From Oxytricha trifallax (taxonomy: Eukaryota > Ciliophora > Spirotrichea > Sporadotrichida > Oxytrichidae), in assembly GCA_000711775.1 (NCBI GenBank), contig ARYC01001084.1, positions 1 to 64,000 of the forward strand: a stretch of 64,000 nt of DNA. The letters run 5' to 3'. Shown one piece after another: positions 1-10,107 of the stretch (its first letter is position 1; every line of letters begins with the position of its first letter). A program made the position numbers and the translations under genes. The notes under the pieces were generated by a model. The model was not told the DNA's origin. It made no database searches and saw only the letters and a program-made list of their open reading frames with translations.

Positions 1-159
1 CCTCAGTGTATCTCCCACTTACAAGTAAAGGCTCCTGCAGAGATCCATAAGTCACAGCTCCATAAGGGAGGTCTGGCCACTAGCCTGCATTCACGACAGA
101 GATACATCTTCCTGATCAAGGATGGGACGAACAACTTCTTGAAACTGAGAGAGATTTGA
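1..159 (+). CDS. 3' end of a gene running in from the left; product unknown
   Basis: An open frame enters at base 1 and ends at TGA 157-159, giving the last 52 residues of a protein. It ends with HSRQRYIFLIKDGTNNF followed by LKLREI. The stretch is visibly less AT-rich than the DNA after it and contains no in-frame TGA, which is typical of coding DNA here. No family is recognised. Whether the rest of the gene is contiguous or scrambled cannot be judged from this window. Confidence 0.55.
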   Translation, partial: PQCISHLQVKAPAEIHKSQLHKGGLATSLHSRQRYIFLIKDGTNNFLKLREI

Positions 160-855
160 TTTCATACTGCTAATATTTTAAATTTCACTTTCCACCCACT
201 TTTTCATTTCTCCTAATGGGGTTTCATTTTTCTCATTTTCACTTTGCAATAACGATGTATTATTTAATTTAAACAACCCACGATTGCTTAAAAAATTACT
301 CTTGGGGTTTTATTATTTAATCTAAATAAATATTACTGAAAATATTCATAATCTAGTATATTAAAATTATGAAAGTAAAGATTTTACAATTATTAATAAC
401 TTTTGATTATTTTGCTTCTAAATTCTTGAAAATTATATACAGTAATCTAGATTAGTTTCAAAATCTATAGACAATTAGATTAAATAATAAAATGTAAAAT
501 TTATCAAATTTTGAATAATTTATGGAATATTTAAGCTATTTATAATTAGATAACTCTTTTTATTTTTATTTTACAAAAATTTACACAAATTAGGTATAAT
601 TATATAATTAAGTCATAATTATACAAACAATTCCTTCCCCTAATCTTATTACTATTGTCTCAATGGAACTTCATTTTATTATATATTTTGATAACCTGAA
701 TCTTAATTTGTAATATTTTGCGATTAAATTTAGGAAATGCTTATATTTCTACTCAATGCAGGGACTTGTTCTAAATTAATTTAAACATGAGGCTCCATGT
801 TTATGTCTCGAGCTGAACTTAAATAATTAAAAAGTCATAAAATTCGCAATACAAT
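160..855. other. AT-rich stretch without a gene
   Basis: About 700 bases of AT-rich DNA between the end of the partial gene and the left end of TBE copy 1. I see no sustained TGA-free frame with protein-like composition, no RNA gene and no clear repeat. The last three bases (AAT, 853-855) are the probable target-site copy of the transposon. Confidence 0.5.
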
Positions 856-937
856 CAAAACCCGAAAACCCATTAGTGAGGTTTATTAGTGCTTTGATTT
901 GTAGGGTATAGTTGGGGTCTTATTGGGTTAGTAGAGA
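856..937 (+). repeat. Left terminal inverted repeat of TBE copy 1
   Basis: About 82 bases that match the reverse complement of 4999-5080. The outer telomere-like part is decayed here (CCCGAAAACCC in place of CCCCAAAACCCC), whereas the right end keeps two clean G4T4 units. The inner part, from TTAGTGAGG to GGGGTCTTATTGG, is almost unchanged between the two ends and between the two TBE copies. Confidence 0.9.
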
Positions 938-956
938 AATTAGGCCAATTTACAAA

Positions 957-1994
957 ATGAGAAATAGAAATTAGCGAAATTTAGGGTCTATTTATGATGA
1001 GCAATATTTAGATTTACTGCTTAAGCATAGGTATGTTACGTGTATTAATATAGACTAAGCCAAACCTGTAATAAATTATGCAGCAATAGCAAAGTTATTT
1101 CGCAAGAGTGCCTCAACTGTTAGGTATAACTGCTTGCTAGCTGTTTAGCATTTTAATTCTGGTTGTTGAACGCATCCTGAAAGAAAATAAAAGTTCTCCC
1201 AGGCTCATATTGACTTCCTCTGCGACTCTAAGACTTTGAAGTATTGGGCACACTTTCCATTAGACTAGCGAGCTGTGATGTTTCATCGCAGGTTTCCTGA
1301 CATGCGTATCTCTCCTTAGACAATAGCCAATATTTATAGAAGAAATGGTATTTCTTTCAAAACTGTCAACAGAGTGAAGAGAGAGATTGATTTTACAGTG
1401 CTATATATATGATTAAATGCAGAGAGCTATCACTAATAACATCAAGTTCATACACGCTGATGAAGCTGTGTTTACCTTCAACCCCTTTATTAATAAGTCT
1501 TGGTATAAGAAGTATGATAATATAGAAGTCTATGATTAAAAAGTGAAGGTAGTCACCCATGCAATTTTAGCTGGTATAAATGAAGATCCAGGCTTAGAGA
1601 GTTATGTTATTCACCCTCGCTCAAAGCGAGAGTAGTATATAGAGTTCCTACATAAGCTCAGAGAGAAGTATAGTAACCAAGAGATCATCCTGTTTGTTGA
1701 TAACCTCTCAGTCCATAAGACTAAAGAGACAAGAAAGCTTATGAAGAGCTAAACATAACTCCTGTATACAACGTTCCTTATAGCCCATAATTTAATGGAA
1801 TTGAATTCTACTGGAGTTAAATCAAGACTCACTACAAGAAGCTGCTGCTGTATCATCTTATGCATGACTTGCCCATCGATACAGTAGACTTAATTCAAAG
1901 CAGCTGTCAGAGAGTGAGCGTAGATAAGACAACAGTCTGTGCGAGAGAGGGACGAATGAATGTTTATAAATAAGTTTTAGATTTAAATGAATGA
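957..1994 (+). pseudogene. TBE transposase (42-kDa, DDE type), broken
   Basis: The frame opens with ATG 957 and ends at TGA 1992-1994, about 346 codons and close to the size known for the TBE 42-kDa transposase. The DDE triad is visible: first D in FIHADEAVF (about 1443-1470), second D in LFVDNLSVHKT (about 1690-1720), E in FNGIEFYW (about 1790-1815). The copy is not functional as it stands. Codon 71 is TGA (1167-1169), there is an extra base near 1282 (compare GATGTTTCATCGC with GATGTTCATCGC in copy 2), and a compensating one-base loss near 1728. It lies just inside the left terminal repeat, reading inward. Confidence 0.9.
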
Positions 1995-2239
1995 ATAAGT
2001 TCACATATTAAACTAACCCATAAAGGTTTAACTTCTCTTTCTTCTCCTCTTCTTATGGCTTGCTTGGGCCCATATTTCTTCTCTTAGTGCCAGCTCCTGC
2101 ATCTATGTTCATTTCATCTGATTTTTAGACATCTTTATAAAGCCTCTTGCTTACCTCATAAATTGTCTGCGATTTTCTTTCTCTGTGAACCTTTGCATAA
2201 GATATATGCCAGTGCCAGATTTTCCTACAAAGTTATATG

Positions 2240-2776
2240 TCAAAGCTTACTTGAAAGATAAGGATGCTTCTTAAGTTCCTCTAGCCAAGCTGAGCTTATT
2301 AGAACGCCTTGCTTTTTCTAGTCTTCAGGAGAGACAGAATATCGTTTCTTATGTGCATCTTCAATTATTTCTCTGAGATACTCCTCTTTTATTGTACCAA
2401 GAACACCAAAGAAAAAGTTCCTCTCTGGTAGTTTATTAGAGAGTTGCTTCTTAGTAGAAAGGTAAACTAACACTTCCTCATCTAACATGGCATCCTCATA
2501 AAGATTAGTGACTAAAATCTCAGGGTAGTTCGGAATTTCGATAAGTTTAATCTCTTTATTTTTAAAAGCTTTCTTCTCCTCACAAAGTATAGCTTTCAAG
2601 AATGAAATTTTGGTACCTTCTCGTTGGAAGGAATAAACCAACTGTATAATATGTGAATAGACATCAAGTCTTACCATGTAAAGTTAGGGGTATTGATAGA
2701 GATCTTTCTTACTTCTGAATCTTGATATCATTTCTTGAGCCTCGACTCTTTTCATTTGATCATTGAGTGATTCCAT
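2240..2776 (-). CDS. TBE 22-kDa protein, intact reading frame
   Basis: Uninterrupted frame of 178 residues from ATG 2776 to TGA 2240-2242 with the ciliate code. It begins MESLNDQMKRVEAQEMISRF and contains KLPERNFFFGVLGT and HKKRYSVSPED. Copy 2 carries the same frame at 31992-32531 with many conservative differences, so the frame has been kept in both copies while the neighbouring genes decayed. The function of the TBE 22-kDa protein is not established. The gene is transcribed divergently from the 57-kDa gene. Downstream of the stop a second conserved reading frame continues in another register (see findings). Confidence 0.85.
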
Positions 2777-2944
2777 CTTTGTTCCTCTTCCTATTAATGA
2801 ATATCAAATTATAACTTATAGACTTCTGGATCCTATTGTTTAAAATCTTACTATTAAATATGGGCATCTTATAGGAGTCAACCCTGCAAAGATACGTGGA
2901 GAAAGTTTGCAGAAGCTGTAACAAACTGCAGAGATTGAGCTCCA

Positions 2945-3342
2945 TTTTTATCAATTTAGTTCCATTAAATTAGTTTTAAATTTGTTTAAATTTAATTAAT
3001 ACTGGTACTAAATCCGTTTAATTTTAATTGGTACCAATTTAATAGTACCAAAACTTAATTACGACCTAGTTTTAAACTAATCAGGTTTTAATGGAAAAAT
3101 TCCAAAATGGTTCAAAACCAAATTGGTACCAGTACCAACCTGAATTTTTTCTTAGTTGGTACCAAAATTAAGAATATCAAGCATTAAATTAGAAAATTTA
3201 TAGTTTTAAACTAAGTATAAATATGATCTCTTACACCTCAAAATCAGCCATTTTTGTTGCAGTGCCAGCTCCTATACAAAGTTAGTTATAACCAGTGAGG
3301 TTTTTACTTATTAATAATAGAAATTTAAATTTGAATTTAAAC
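2945..3342. promoter_or_regulatory. Divergent intergenic region of TBE copy 1 with GGTACC-type repeats
   Basis: The 22-kDa gene (minus) and the 57-kDa gene (plus) diverge from this AT-rich region. It contains many copies of GGTACCAATT, TGGTACTA and AGTACCAAA-like words in both orientations (about 3001-3175). The corresponding region of copy 2 (31560-31830) keeps the same arrangement. A role as a two-way promoter is inferred from position; the repeated words are seen directly. Confidence 0.5.
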
Positions 3343-4940
3343 ATGGCGACTAACTTAAATCGTAAGGCAGTTTCTCTTGGAAAAGGTTAATCATTGCTCA
3401 ACTTTGGCTCCTCCAAGAAACCAAGAAGTATTTTATATTGAAAAGGAGGTAGAGCTAAGAGCTCTAGAGTTTGAAGCTGAGGTCTTTAAAATTTAAGTTT
3501 AAAACAAGAAGTAGAGTGCTGAAATGGGTGTTTAAACATAAGTTGAATTGGTTGAAGAAGATAAGGAACAGCAACCAATAGAAAAAATAAAAACATTTTA
3601 ATGTGAAGACTGCTAAAATTTCTTCTCAACTGAGTCTAGCTTGTAGAGACACATCAAAGAGGTACACTCTGGTAGAGCTAAGATCTTCTTCAAGCATGAT
3701 AAATTAGATGGTAGATATTAATGCACTACCTTCATGAAGTCTTATACTCACTCAGCTAAAGTAATGAGACATATGCAAAAGCATCATTTAAGCGAATTCC
3801 TGATTAAAGATGAGGAAACTTAAAAGCTTGTACCTGCTAAAAGAAAAAATTACTCTCTTGAGTCACAAAAAGAACAGTTGATGGAAATCGAGTGATGTTT
3901 ATTAGACATTGGTTAATGATTTATTTTTAAGATTCCAACTGTAGGATTATTAAGGATTAAAGTAGATCAACAGTGCTAAGTGATTCAAGGAAGTGATGGG
4001 TAGGAAAGTTTTTCATATAATTAGAGTGAGGAAGAGACTTAAGAGATAGAAGCGGTTTGAGTCAATGAACCAACCAGCAAATGGTATATATATTGCATGC
4101 TTATAAGAGAGAGCAATGTATATACCTGCATTAAATGCAGTCGACATAAGCAGCTGTATTGAAAACTACTTGAATATTGACGTACCTAACAAGGTAAAAC
4201 TTATAGTTGTTGATGAATTCGCATACAAGGTATATCCATTCAAGTATCTCATTAAGAACGAGCAATATTATAATGAGTTTGCAAATGAATACATAGTACT
4301 GAGAGAGGCTTAGAAAAGATAATGCAAGAACTTAGCTAAGCTCGACGGAGTTATACTTGGTCATGGTTTTATTGCATTGAGACTAAAGAAGTTTGAAATG
4401 ACTCCAAGAGAGTATCTCTACCATAATAGATATCCTGATGATTTGAATAAGATACTCACAGATATAACTAAAGGTGTGAAAGAGCTCCATAATCTAGGGT
4501 ATGTTCATAGAGATTTGAAGCCAGAAAATGTAATGCTAAATCTCTGCCCTTTAGAAGTAGTAGTCATAGATTTCAACAGAGCAATAAGACAAGAGATAGT
4601 GACTTTAGCTAAGGTTTTAGGCACTCCAGGATATTCCCTAAGAGAGAAATAGACAAATGGCTCTGTATAATGGGATGTTAGGGCGGTAGCTGCAATTATC
4701 TTAGAGTGCGATATGGAAAGTATGTCATACTTTGGAACAAAACATGAGAAATAATCAATAAGTTTGGCTGCTAAACATATTAAGCAAGATGAAATATGCA
4801 ATGAAATTAAGAAGATAGTTGAGATGGTCATCGTAAAAGCTCCAGCATATCCACGATAATCATTCGATGATATACTAGAACAACTACAGACTGCTAAATT
4901 CAAGAGGTATCACAAACATAAGCAGATAAAATTTGTTTGA
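3343..4940 (+). pseudogene. TBE 57-kDa protein (C2H2 zinc fingers plus protein kinase domain), broken
   Basis: Starts at ATG 3343 (MATNLNRKAVSLGKG) and ends at TGA 4938-4940. The N-terminal part has two C2H2 zinc fingers, the first around CEDCQNFFSTESSL (3604-3660). The second (about 3718-3785) has lost a cysteine: TTC replaces TGC where copy 2 reads TTCMKSY. The C-terminal half is a protein kinase-like domain with the catalytic loop YVHRDLKPENVMLNL (about 4500-4545) and VVVIDFNRAI, where DFN stands in place of the usual DFG. Several frameshifts relative to copy 2 break the frame, for example near 3430. Position and domain order match the known TBE gene. Confidence 0.9.
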
Positions 4941-4998
4941 ATTAAGTACAGCAATACTCATTAAATATTCATTAAATTCATAAAAAAACCTGCGTTTT

Positions 4999-5080
4999 CT
5001 CTACCAACCCCAATAAGACCCCAACTATTCCCTACAAATCAAAGCACTTATAAACCTCACTAAGGGGTTTTGGGGTTTTG
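4999..5080 (-). repeat. Right terminal inverted repeat of TBE copy 1
   Basis: Inverted match of 856-937. It ends in GGGGTTTTGGGGTTTTG, a clean pair of telomere-type repeats, followed by the AAT target copy. Confidence 0.9.
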
Positions 5081-5083
5081 AAT

Positions 5084-7102
5084 ATGCTTTTTTTAACAAA
5101 ATTAAATCCCTAAATAATTTGTCTAATTATTCATAAATTATTAAAATAAAAGAAGCTAATGAACCATCATTGATTCGTTCTTAATTTGAATCCAAATCGT
5201 TGACATTAATTTGAGGAAACTAGACTGAATGTGACTAGTTTGAAATTACATCATCAGATGAGTAATAGCGAGAGGTAGTTTGAACTCGATTCATAATACT
5301 TTAAATATCTCCCTATACTTAAAGCTATGAATTTTAGTGCAAAGAGGGCTTCTGACTATTGTCGGAAAAATCATTATAAAATAGAATAAAATCTAAAACA
5401 AAAATATGAATCTCTGGCAAATTATAAATCTGATTTTGGATAAAATTTTCAAAATAAAACCTGAGATTTTATTATGAACAAGTTTTTATTAATATCCATA
5501 AATTTAATACTAATGGTGTGATCGAATTTTTCTGATTTATTTAAATGTCGATCTTCATTTTTAAATTCTTTTCTCTGCTGCTGCGCTTAAAACTCATTCT
5601 CTCGTTTTTCCTGCTAAATAATAGCTGAGATTCGTGGATTAACACAACTAGGATTTGCTGATTTTGGATCTCTACTTTTTTCAATTTATTGCAATTATTA
5701 TATTTATTTCAGCAAAGGTGTATAGGGTGAAGATGGTTCATTATAATATGTGCTTGCATTAAAATAAATAGATTCATATTTTCACTAAATTACTCTAAAA
5801 AGAGAAAGATTATTATAAGTGAGTTAATTATACTGCTATCAGACAGCCATTTAGTATTAATTTATTTTTTATTATAATCCGGGGGTAATGGCGAGTTAGA
5901 CTCTGCTAAGTTTGATTGATCCAAATTTTATGAAAATTTAGATAGCCGATTTTTATTTCGGATCGGGACTTGTAGGCTTCTCAGTGAAGGCTTCATAATA
6001 TTTACTATATACAAAATTCAAAATTACATTAATAAATCATATATAAAATAAGTAGATTTAATTTTAATTAAAAATTATTTTACTTCATAATTAAAGATAT
6101 TTTCTTTTGGACGTTGGTTTAAGCAATTTTATTATAAAAATCTAAAATATCTTCATTAAAATTATTATCAAGATATTTCTGAATCAGACAGTGAGCATCT
6201 TAAATTTTCAATTATTAATAGAATAGTAATTGATTTGTTAAACTATTATATTATTTTTTATCAATAAGTACATATGTTGTGTTTTACATTCCTAATGAAA
6301 GTTTCAAAATTTTTTTAATATATTCTTTATTTTTAATTTAAAGTGACTTTAAAAAATTTTATAATTAAAAAATGGATAAATCAATATGGTTTAATTTTTT
6401 ATATAAATATAAGCTGTTTCCTTTTACGAAGCAATTTAATTAAATTAATGGAATTTCTTTCTAAATAAAATTTTTTTAAAAAAGAGATAAAAATCAATTT
6501 TAACTTATTAAGCTTATTATAAAACTGGATTATTTTAGTATTAATAAATTCACTTATAATCTTATCAAACTAACTTTAATATTTTCGGAACTTTTTGTAA
6601 ACTTTATGTTGATATATAGACTCTGGCCTATATATAAATATTTTAATTAATTACATATGATTTTTGAATAATTAATTGTAGATTATAATTATCTTATGAT
6701 TAATAAGTATAAGATAAATATAAAAGTATATTTAGGCCTTATAGAATATTGCTTATTAGAAACTAAGTAAGACTTGTCATATCTAATTAATTTAATATTA
6801 AATGTAATGAGAATATTACTGAATTTGTTAATAATTCTACTTTCTTTGCAATTTTAGCTAGTATTGAGGATTTTATTCAATTGTTTTCAATATGTTTTGT
6901 CAATTTTAAATATTTTAACAAATAATTGTAAAACATATTGGAACAATATATCTTAATGTTACAAATTAACTTGCAATTTTATGGCTAAATATAATAGATT
7001 TTTGAAGATTTTTATTTCAAAAATAAAACATTAATAGAGCATAGCATGTTTAATAATTAATTTAAGTTTATGTTTTATATATACTTAATCATAAAGCTGA
7101 TA
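5084..7102. other. AT-rich interval, mostly without recognisable genes
   Basis: Between TBE copy 1 and the coiled-coil gene. Most of it is very AT-rich and shows nothing recognisable. One small coding-like segment (5258-5464) is listed separately. A second TGA-free frame (about 5635-6010, plus) contains GFADFGS and IADFYFGSG, which loosely resemble a kinase DFG segment; it could equally be chance and is not called as a gene. Confidence 0.4.
5258..5464 (+). CDS. Possible small gene or isolated macronucleus-destined segment
   Basis: A 68-residue frame from ATG 5258 to TGA 5462-5464, beginning MSNSERQFELDSQYF and containing LPILKAMNFSAKRASDYC. Amino-acid composition is protein-like (charged, mixed, not low complexity) and the base composition is less AT-rich than its flanks. 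No family is recognised. It could be an exon of a scrambled gene rather than a whole gene. Confidence 0.35.
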
Positions 7103-9583
7103 TCAGTTAAATTTGCCTAAATTTTTGGAGACATCATGAGTTGTAATAAGTGAATCGAAATTAAAGGGAACAGAGGGAAGTTGCGAATAGCTCATTGACT
7201 CTTTGATTCTCTAATTACGAGTCATTGTTTTTTGCATTTCATCAATATTCATCGAAGTAATTCCATTATCTATCTTTGAAAGCAGTTTCTTAACTATATC
7301 ATCTTTGTTTCTCAGGATTTTTGGAAGATTCCGAGTTGAACCTCTTTCTGTCTCAAAACCTTTGTAAAAATAAAAATAAAATACTAAGTTTAATAAAAAA
7401 TCTTTGCTGCTTCTTTCACTCAAAAGCCCTAATTTACGTTTGAGTTCACTGCTAATTGTCCCATCATCAAATTTATTTCTATCGTTAGATACAACTCGTT
7501 TCTGTGGAAGATTAGCAGGAGCTGATGTTCAATAAAGTTAAATGAGAAATTTTCAAACGTAGTCCTTAAAATTAATTTGATTACATAAGCATGAAATCTA
7601 TTGAGATCTTGTGTGAGACCACCTTCACTTGAGCTGAAAGCATCAGACTATCCAAATTAATCTTGCATCTTGAGTTTTTTCAACTCCTCAAATTTAACTT
7701 AGTCCATGTGAATATTCCTTAATCTGGGAATTTTAAATATCATTTTTAGTTCTTTCATTTCTCTTTTAAGCTAGTTAATTACTTTCTCTTACTTTTCTCT
7801 GATTTATTCATTAACTGCAACTTCTTGATTTGTTATAAAGAGACATTATTTTAATTATTCTTCTAATTAAGTGTTTTTTTCCTTTAAAATTTGAAGTTAT
7901 TTTGTCAAATCGTCCTCGATTCGTCTTTATGTTGTATTAATCGTGAAATTTTTGGTTTAAATTTGATTCTCTAAATCTGAGATTTTATTTCTAAATTATT
8001 GGTCTCTGATGTCATATATCTCTTACATGTTCTTGAAACTCAAGATTTCATGATCTTTACTTGTTAAAACTTGTTCAAGTTCTGAAATTCTAGTTTTCAA
8101 ATTTTTTGTGAGTTCCTAATGCACTGCTTAATTTCTATCTTCTTTTAAAGCCATCGAAACATAGAACGAGTAGTATTGAAACTCAGGAGCTGTGCTTAAA
8201 CTTTAAGCATTAACTTCAGTTTATTTGATGAGGCCCTTTCTTATCAATTTCTTTTGCTCATTTTTTATTTGTTTTATCTCTTCTTACTCCATACCAATTA
8301 TCATACCAGCATGCTACATATAGGTATTCATCTGAATAAGCATGTGTTCCTGCTCTTAAACAATAAACTTGAGTTCATGAATGCGTTTGTCTTGATTTCT
8401 GAGTTCATTCTTATAGTATTAAAAACTGTCAATGAGAGAATTTAGTTCCTTTTTAAACTGCTAAGTGAGATTTAGAACTGATTCAGTGAGAATCTTCTTC
8501 GCTTTATCTCTGGCTTACTGTCTCCCGTATCTTATCTGTACTCTGATAGCTCTTTTAAGAGTTCCTATCCTCTTCATATAATGCTGCTCTATGGCTTTTA
8601 AGTTAGCCTTGTAAGTCTCCTTCCTAAAATTTTAGTACTTTTTATCCAGTTCATCGAACTTTTAAGGATATTTATCTAACTCTGCGAATGTTGAGTCCAA
8701 ATCTTATTACTCAGTTTAATCGTCTTTCTAGGCTAAGTTAATTGATGGCTAAATCTTTAATTTGTCTAAAGTTACGGTATTCAATTCACCTTCGTTATTA
8801 AAATCAATTAAGTATTATATTAATTGAAATATTACAATTATAAGTGCTATTACTTTACTATTAGGTTTCACCTCAGGCTCAAGATCTTCCCAAAACTCAT
8901 CATACTCACTATAATTAAATTCGTATTTCTCCTCTTATTTAATTTGGTCTTAACTTTAATTTTTGGTGTCAGCGTATAGTTATTCATCTATGTATTCATC
9001 CAAGTACTTATTTTTCTTGATTTCAGCAGCCTGTGACTCCATTTATTCTAGGTCCACTTCTTCATTCATTTTTATTTTGGCTAAGTGATTGTATGTGTTG
9101 AGATCTTAATTTTCAAGTGCTAATTTTTAAGCAATCAGCTTTTTCCTAATTTCGTTTTTGTGAGATTCATTCCATTCTTTTCTTTTTAATTCCTCTTAAA
9201 AATGTAATTCTCTCTACTTTTTCCTATATTATAAGCCCTCTGCAAAGAAATCTATTAAAAATTAAGTCTTAATCAATATGCAATTATTTAATTTTACTAA
9301 GGATATATAAAAGGTTTAGATAATCATTTTAACTTATAAAATCTGAGTCTTTCATTTTGGAGATTTTGTTGTTCCAATCCAAGCCCTGTGAGTCTTGCTC
9401 GTGTTCTCTACTAAATCCCTCAAATTCCTGCTAAAATTAATCTTAAAAATCATAATTCGTTATCATTTCATTCACTCGCTTTTTCAATTAGTCATTTAAT
9501 CGTTCGGTAGCATTAGATAATTATATTTTCTATAGAGATTGATGGTATTAAGGGGTTTATTTATTTATAGCTTAATCTGACAT
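7103..9583 (-). CDS. Long coiled-coil protein, function unknown
   Basis: Starts at ATG 9583 (MSDQAINKQTPQYHQSLQ) and runs to TGA 7103-7105. A 94-base intron (9240-9333, GTTAAA...TTTGCAG) joins DFI to KGLQYRKKQ in frame. The main exon then runs TGA-free for more than 1,600 bases. It is rich in E, K, Q and L with heptad-like spacing, for example LKRAIRVQIRYGRQQARDKA and LTKNLKTRISELEQ, so extended coiled coils are likely. A second junction near 7525-7600 is needed to enter the last exon (LPQKRVVSNDRNKFDDGTIS); its exact ends are unresolved. It is divergent from the LRR gene, with about 520 bases between the two starts. A cytoskeletal or ciliary role would fit but is not shown. Confidence 0.75.
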
Positions 9584-10107
9584 TTTTTATTTCTTATTGA
9601 AAAATGATAAGAATAAATAATATCAATTGTATTTATAAAACTTTAAAAATTAAGAAATTGAGTATTATCCTAGAGGATATAAATTTTAATTATTAAAAAA
9701 TTTATTATACAATATTAATAAATTATTTACAAATTTAGTTAGTTATTTTGTTTCTGTATTTAAAAAGAATTTGTATAAAAAGAAATAGCCTTTAAATTGC
9801 TGTTCTCTTTGCATTTATTTAAAATTATCATTCAAGGTCAATGCCATAATTTTACTTTGTACTAATCGTTTCTTATCCCATTTATAATTCACTGTTTAAT
9901 AACTTACCTTCAGATTTAGACGAGTAACTTTATTATTACCAGGAAAGAGGATTAAAAGTTTTTAATACTATTTTTTAGCCAAAATCAGAATACCCTGAAT
10001 TTCAAAAATTCATCCCTTAAATAAAGTTGATCAGTTGATAAACCTTATAAAATAAGTGTTTTTTAAGCTTTAATTTCAAATTTATTAATAATTGTTATAG
10101 AATTCCA
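9584..10107. other. Intergenic region between divergent genes
   Basis: AT-rich spacer between the starts of the coiled-coil gene (minus) and the LRR gene (plus). It ends in TTATTAATAATTGTTATAG just before the LRR gene start, which looks like an intron 3' end, so an upstream non-coding or short coding exon is possible. Nothing else is recognised. Confidence 0.4.

Larger units (their letters stand above)
856..5080 (+). mobile_element. TBE (telomere-bearing element) transposon, copy 1
   Basis: A complete Tc1/mariner-like ciliate transposon of 4,225 bp. It begins with CAAAACCCGAAAACCC and ends with GGGGTTTTGGGGTTTTG, so its inverted termini carry C4A4 telomere-like repeats. The outer 80 or so bases of the two ends are near-identical inverted repeats. 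It is flanked by the trinucleotide AAT on both sides (853-855 and 5081-5083), the 3-bp target duplication expected of TBEs. It holds the three known TBE genes: transposase (plus, left), the 22-kDa protein (minus, middle) and the 57-kDa zinc finger/kinase protein (plus, right). The transposase and the 57-kDa gene are damaged, the 22-kDa gene is intact. In macronuclear development such elements are eliminated, and their transposases are known to take part in genome rearrangement in Oxytricha. Confidence 0.95.
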
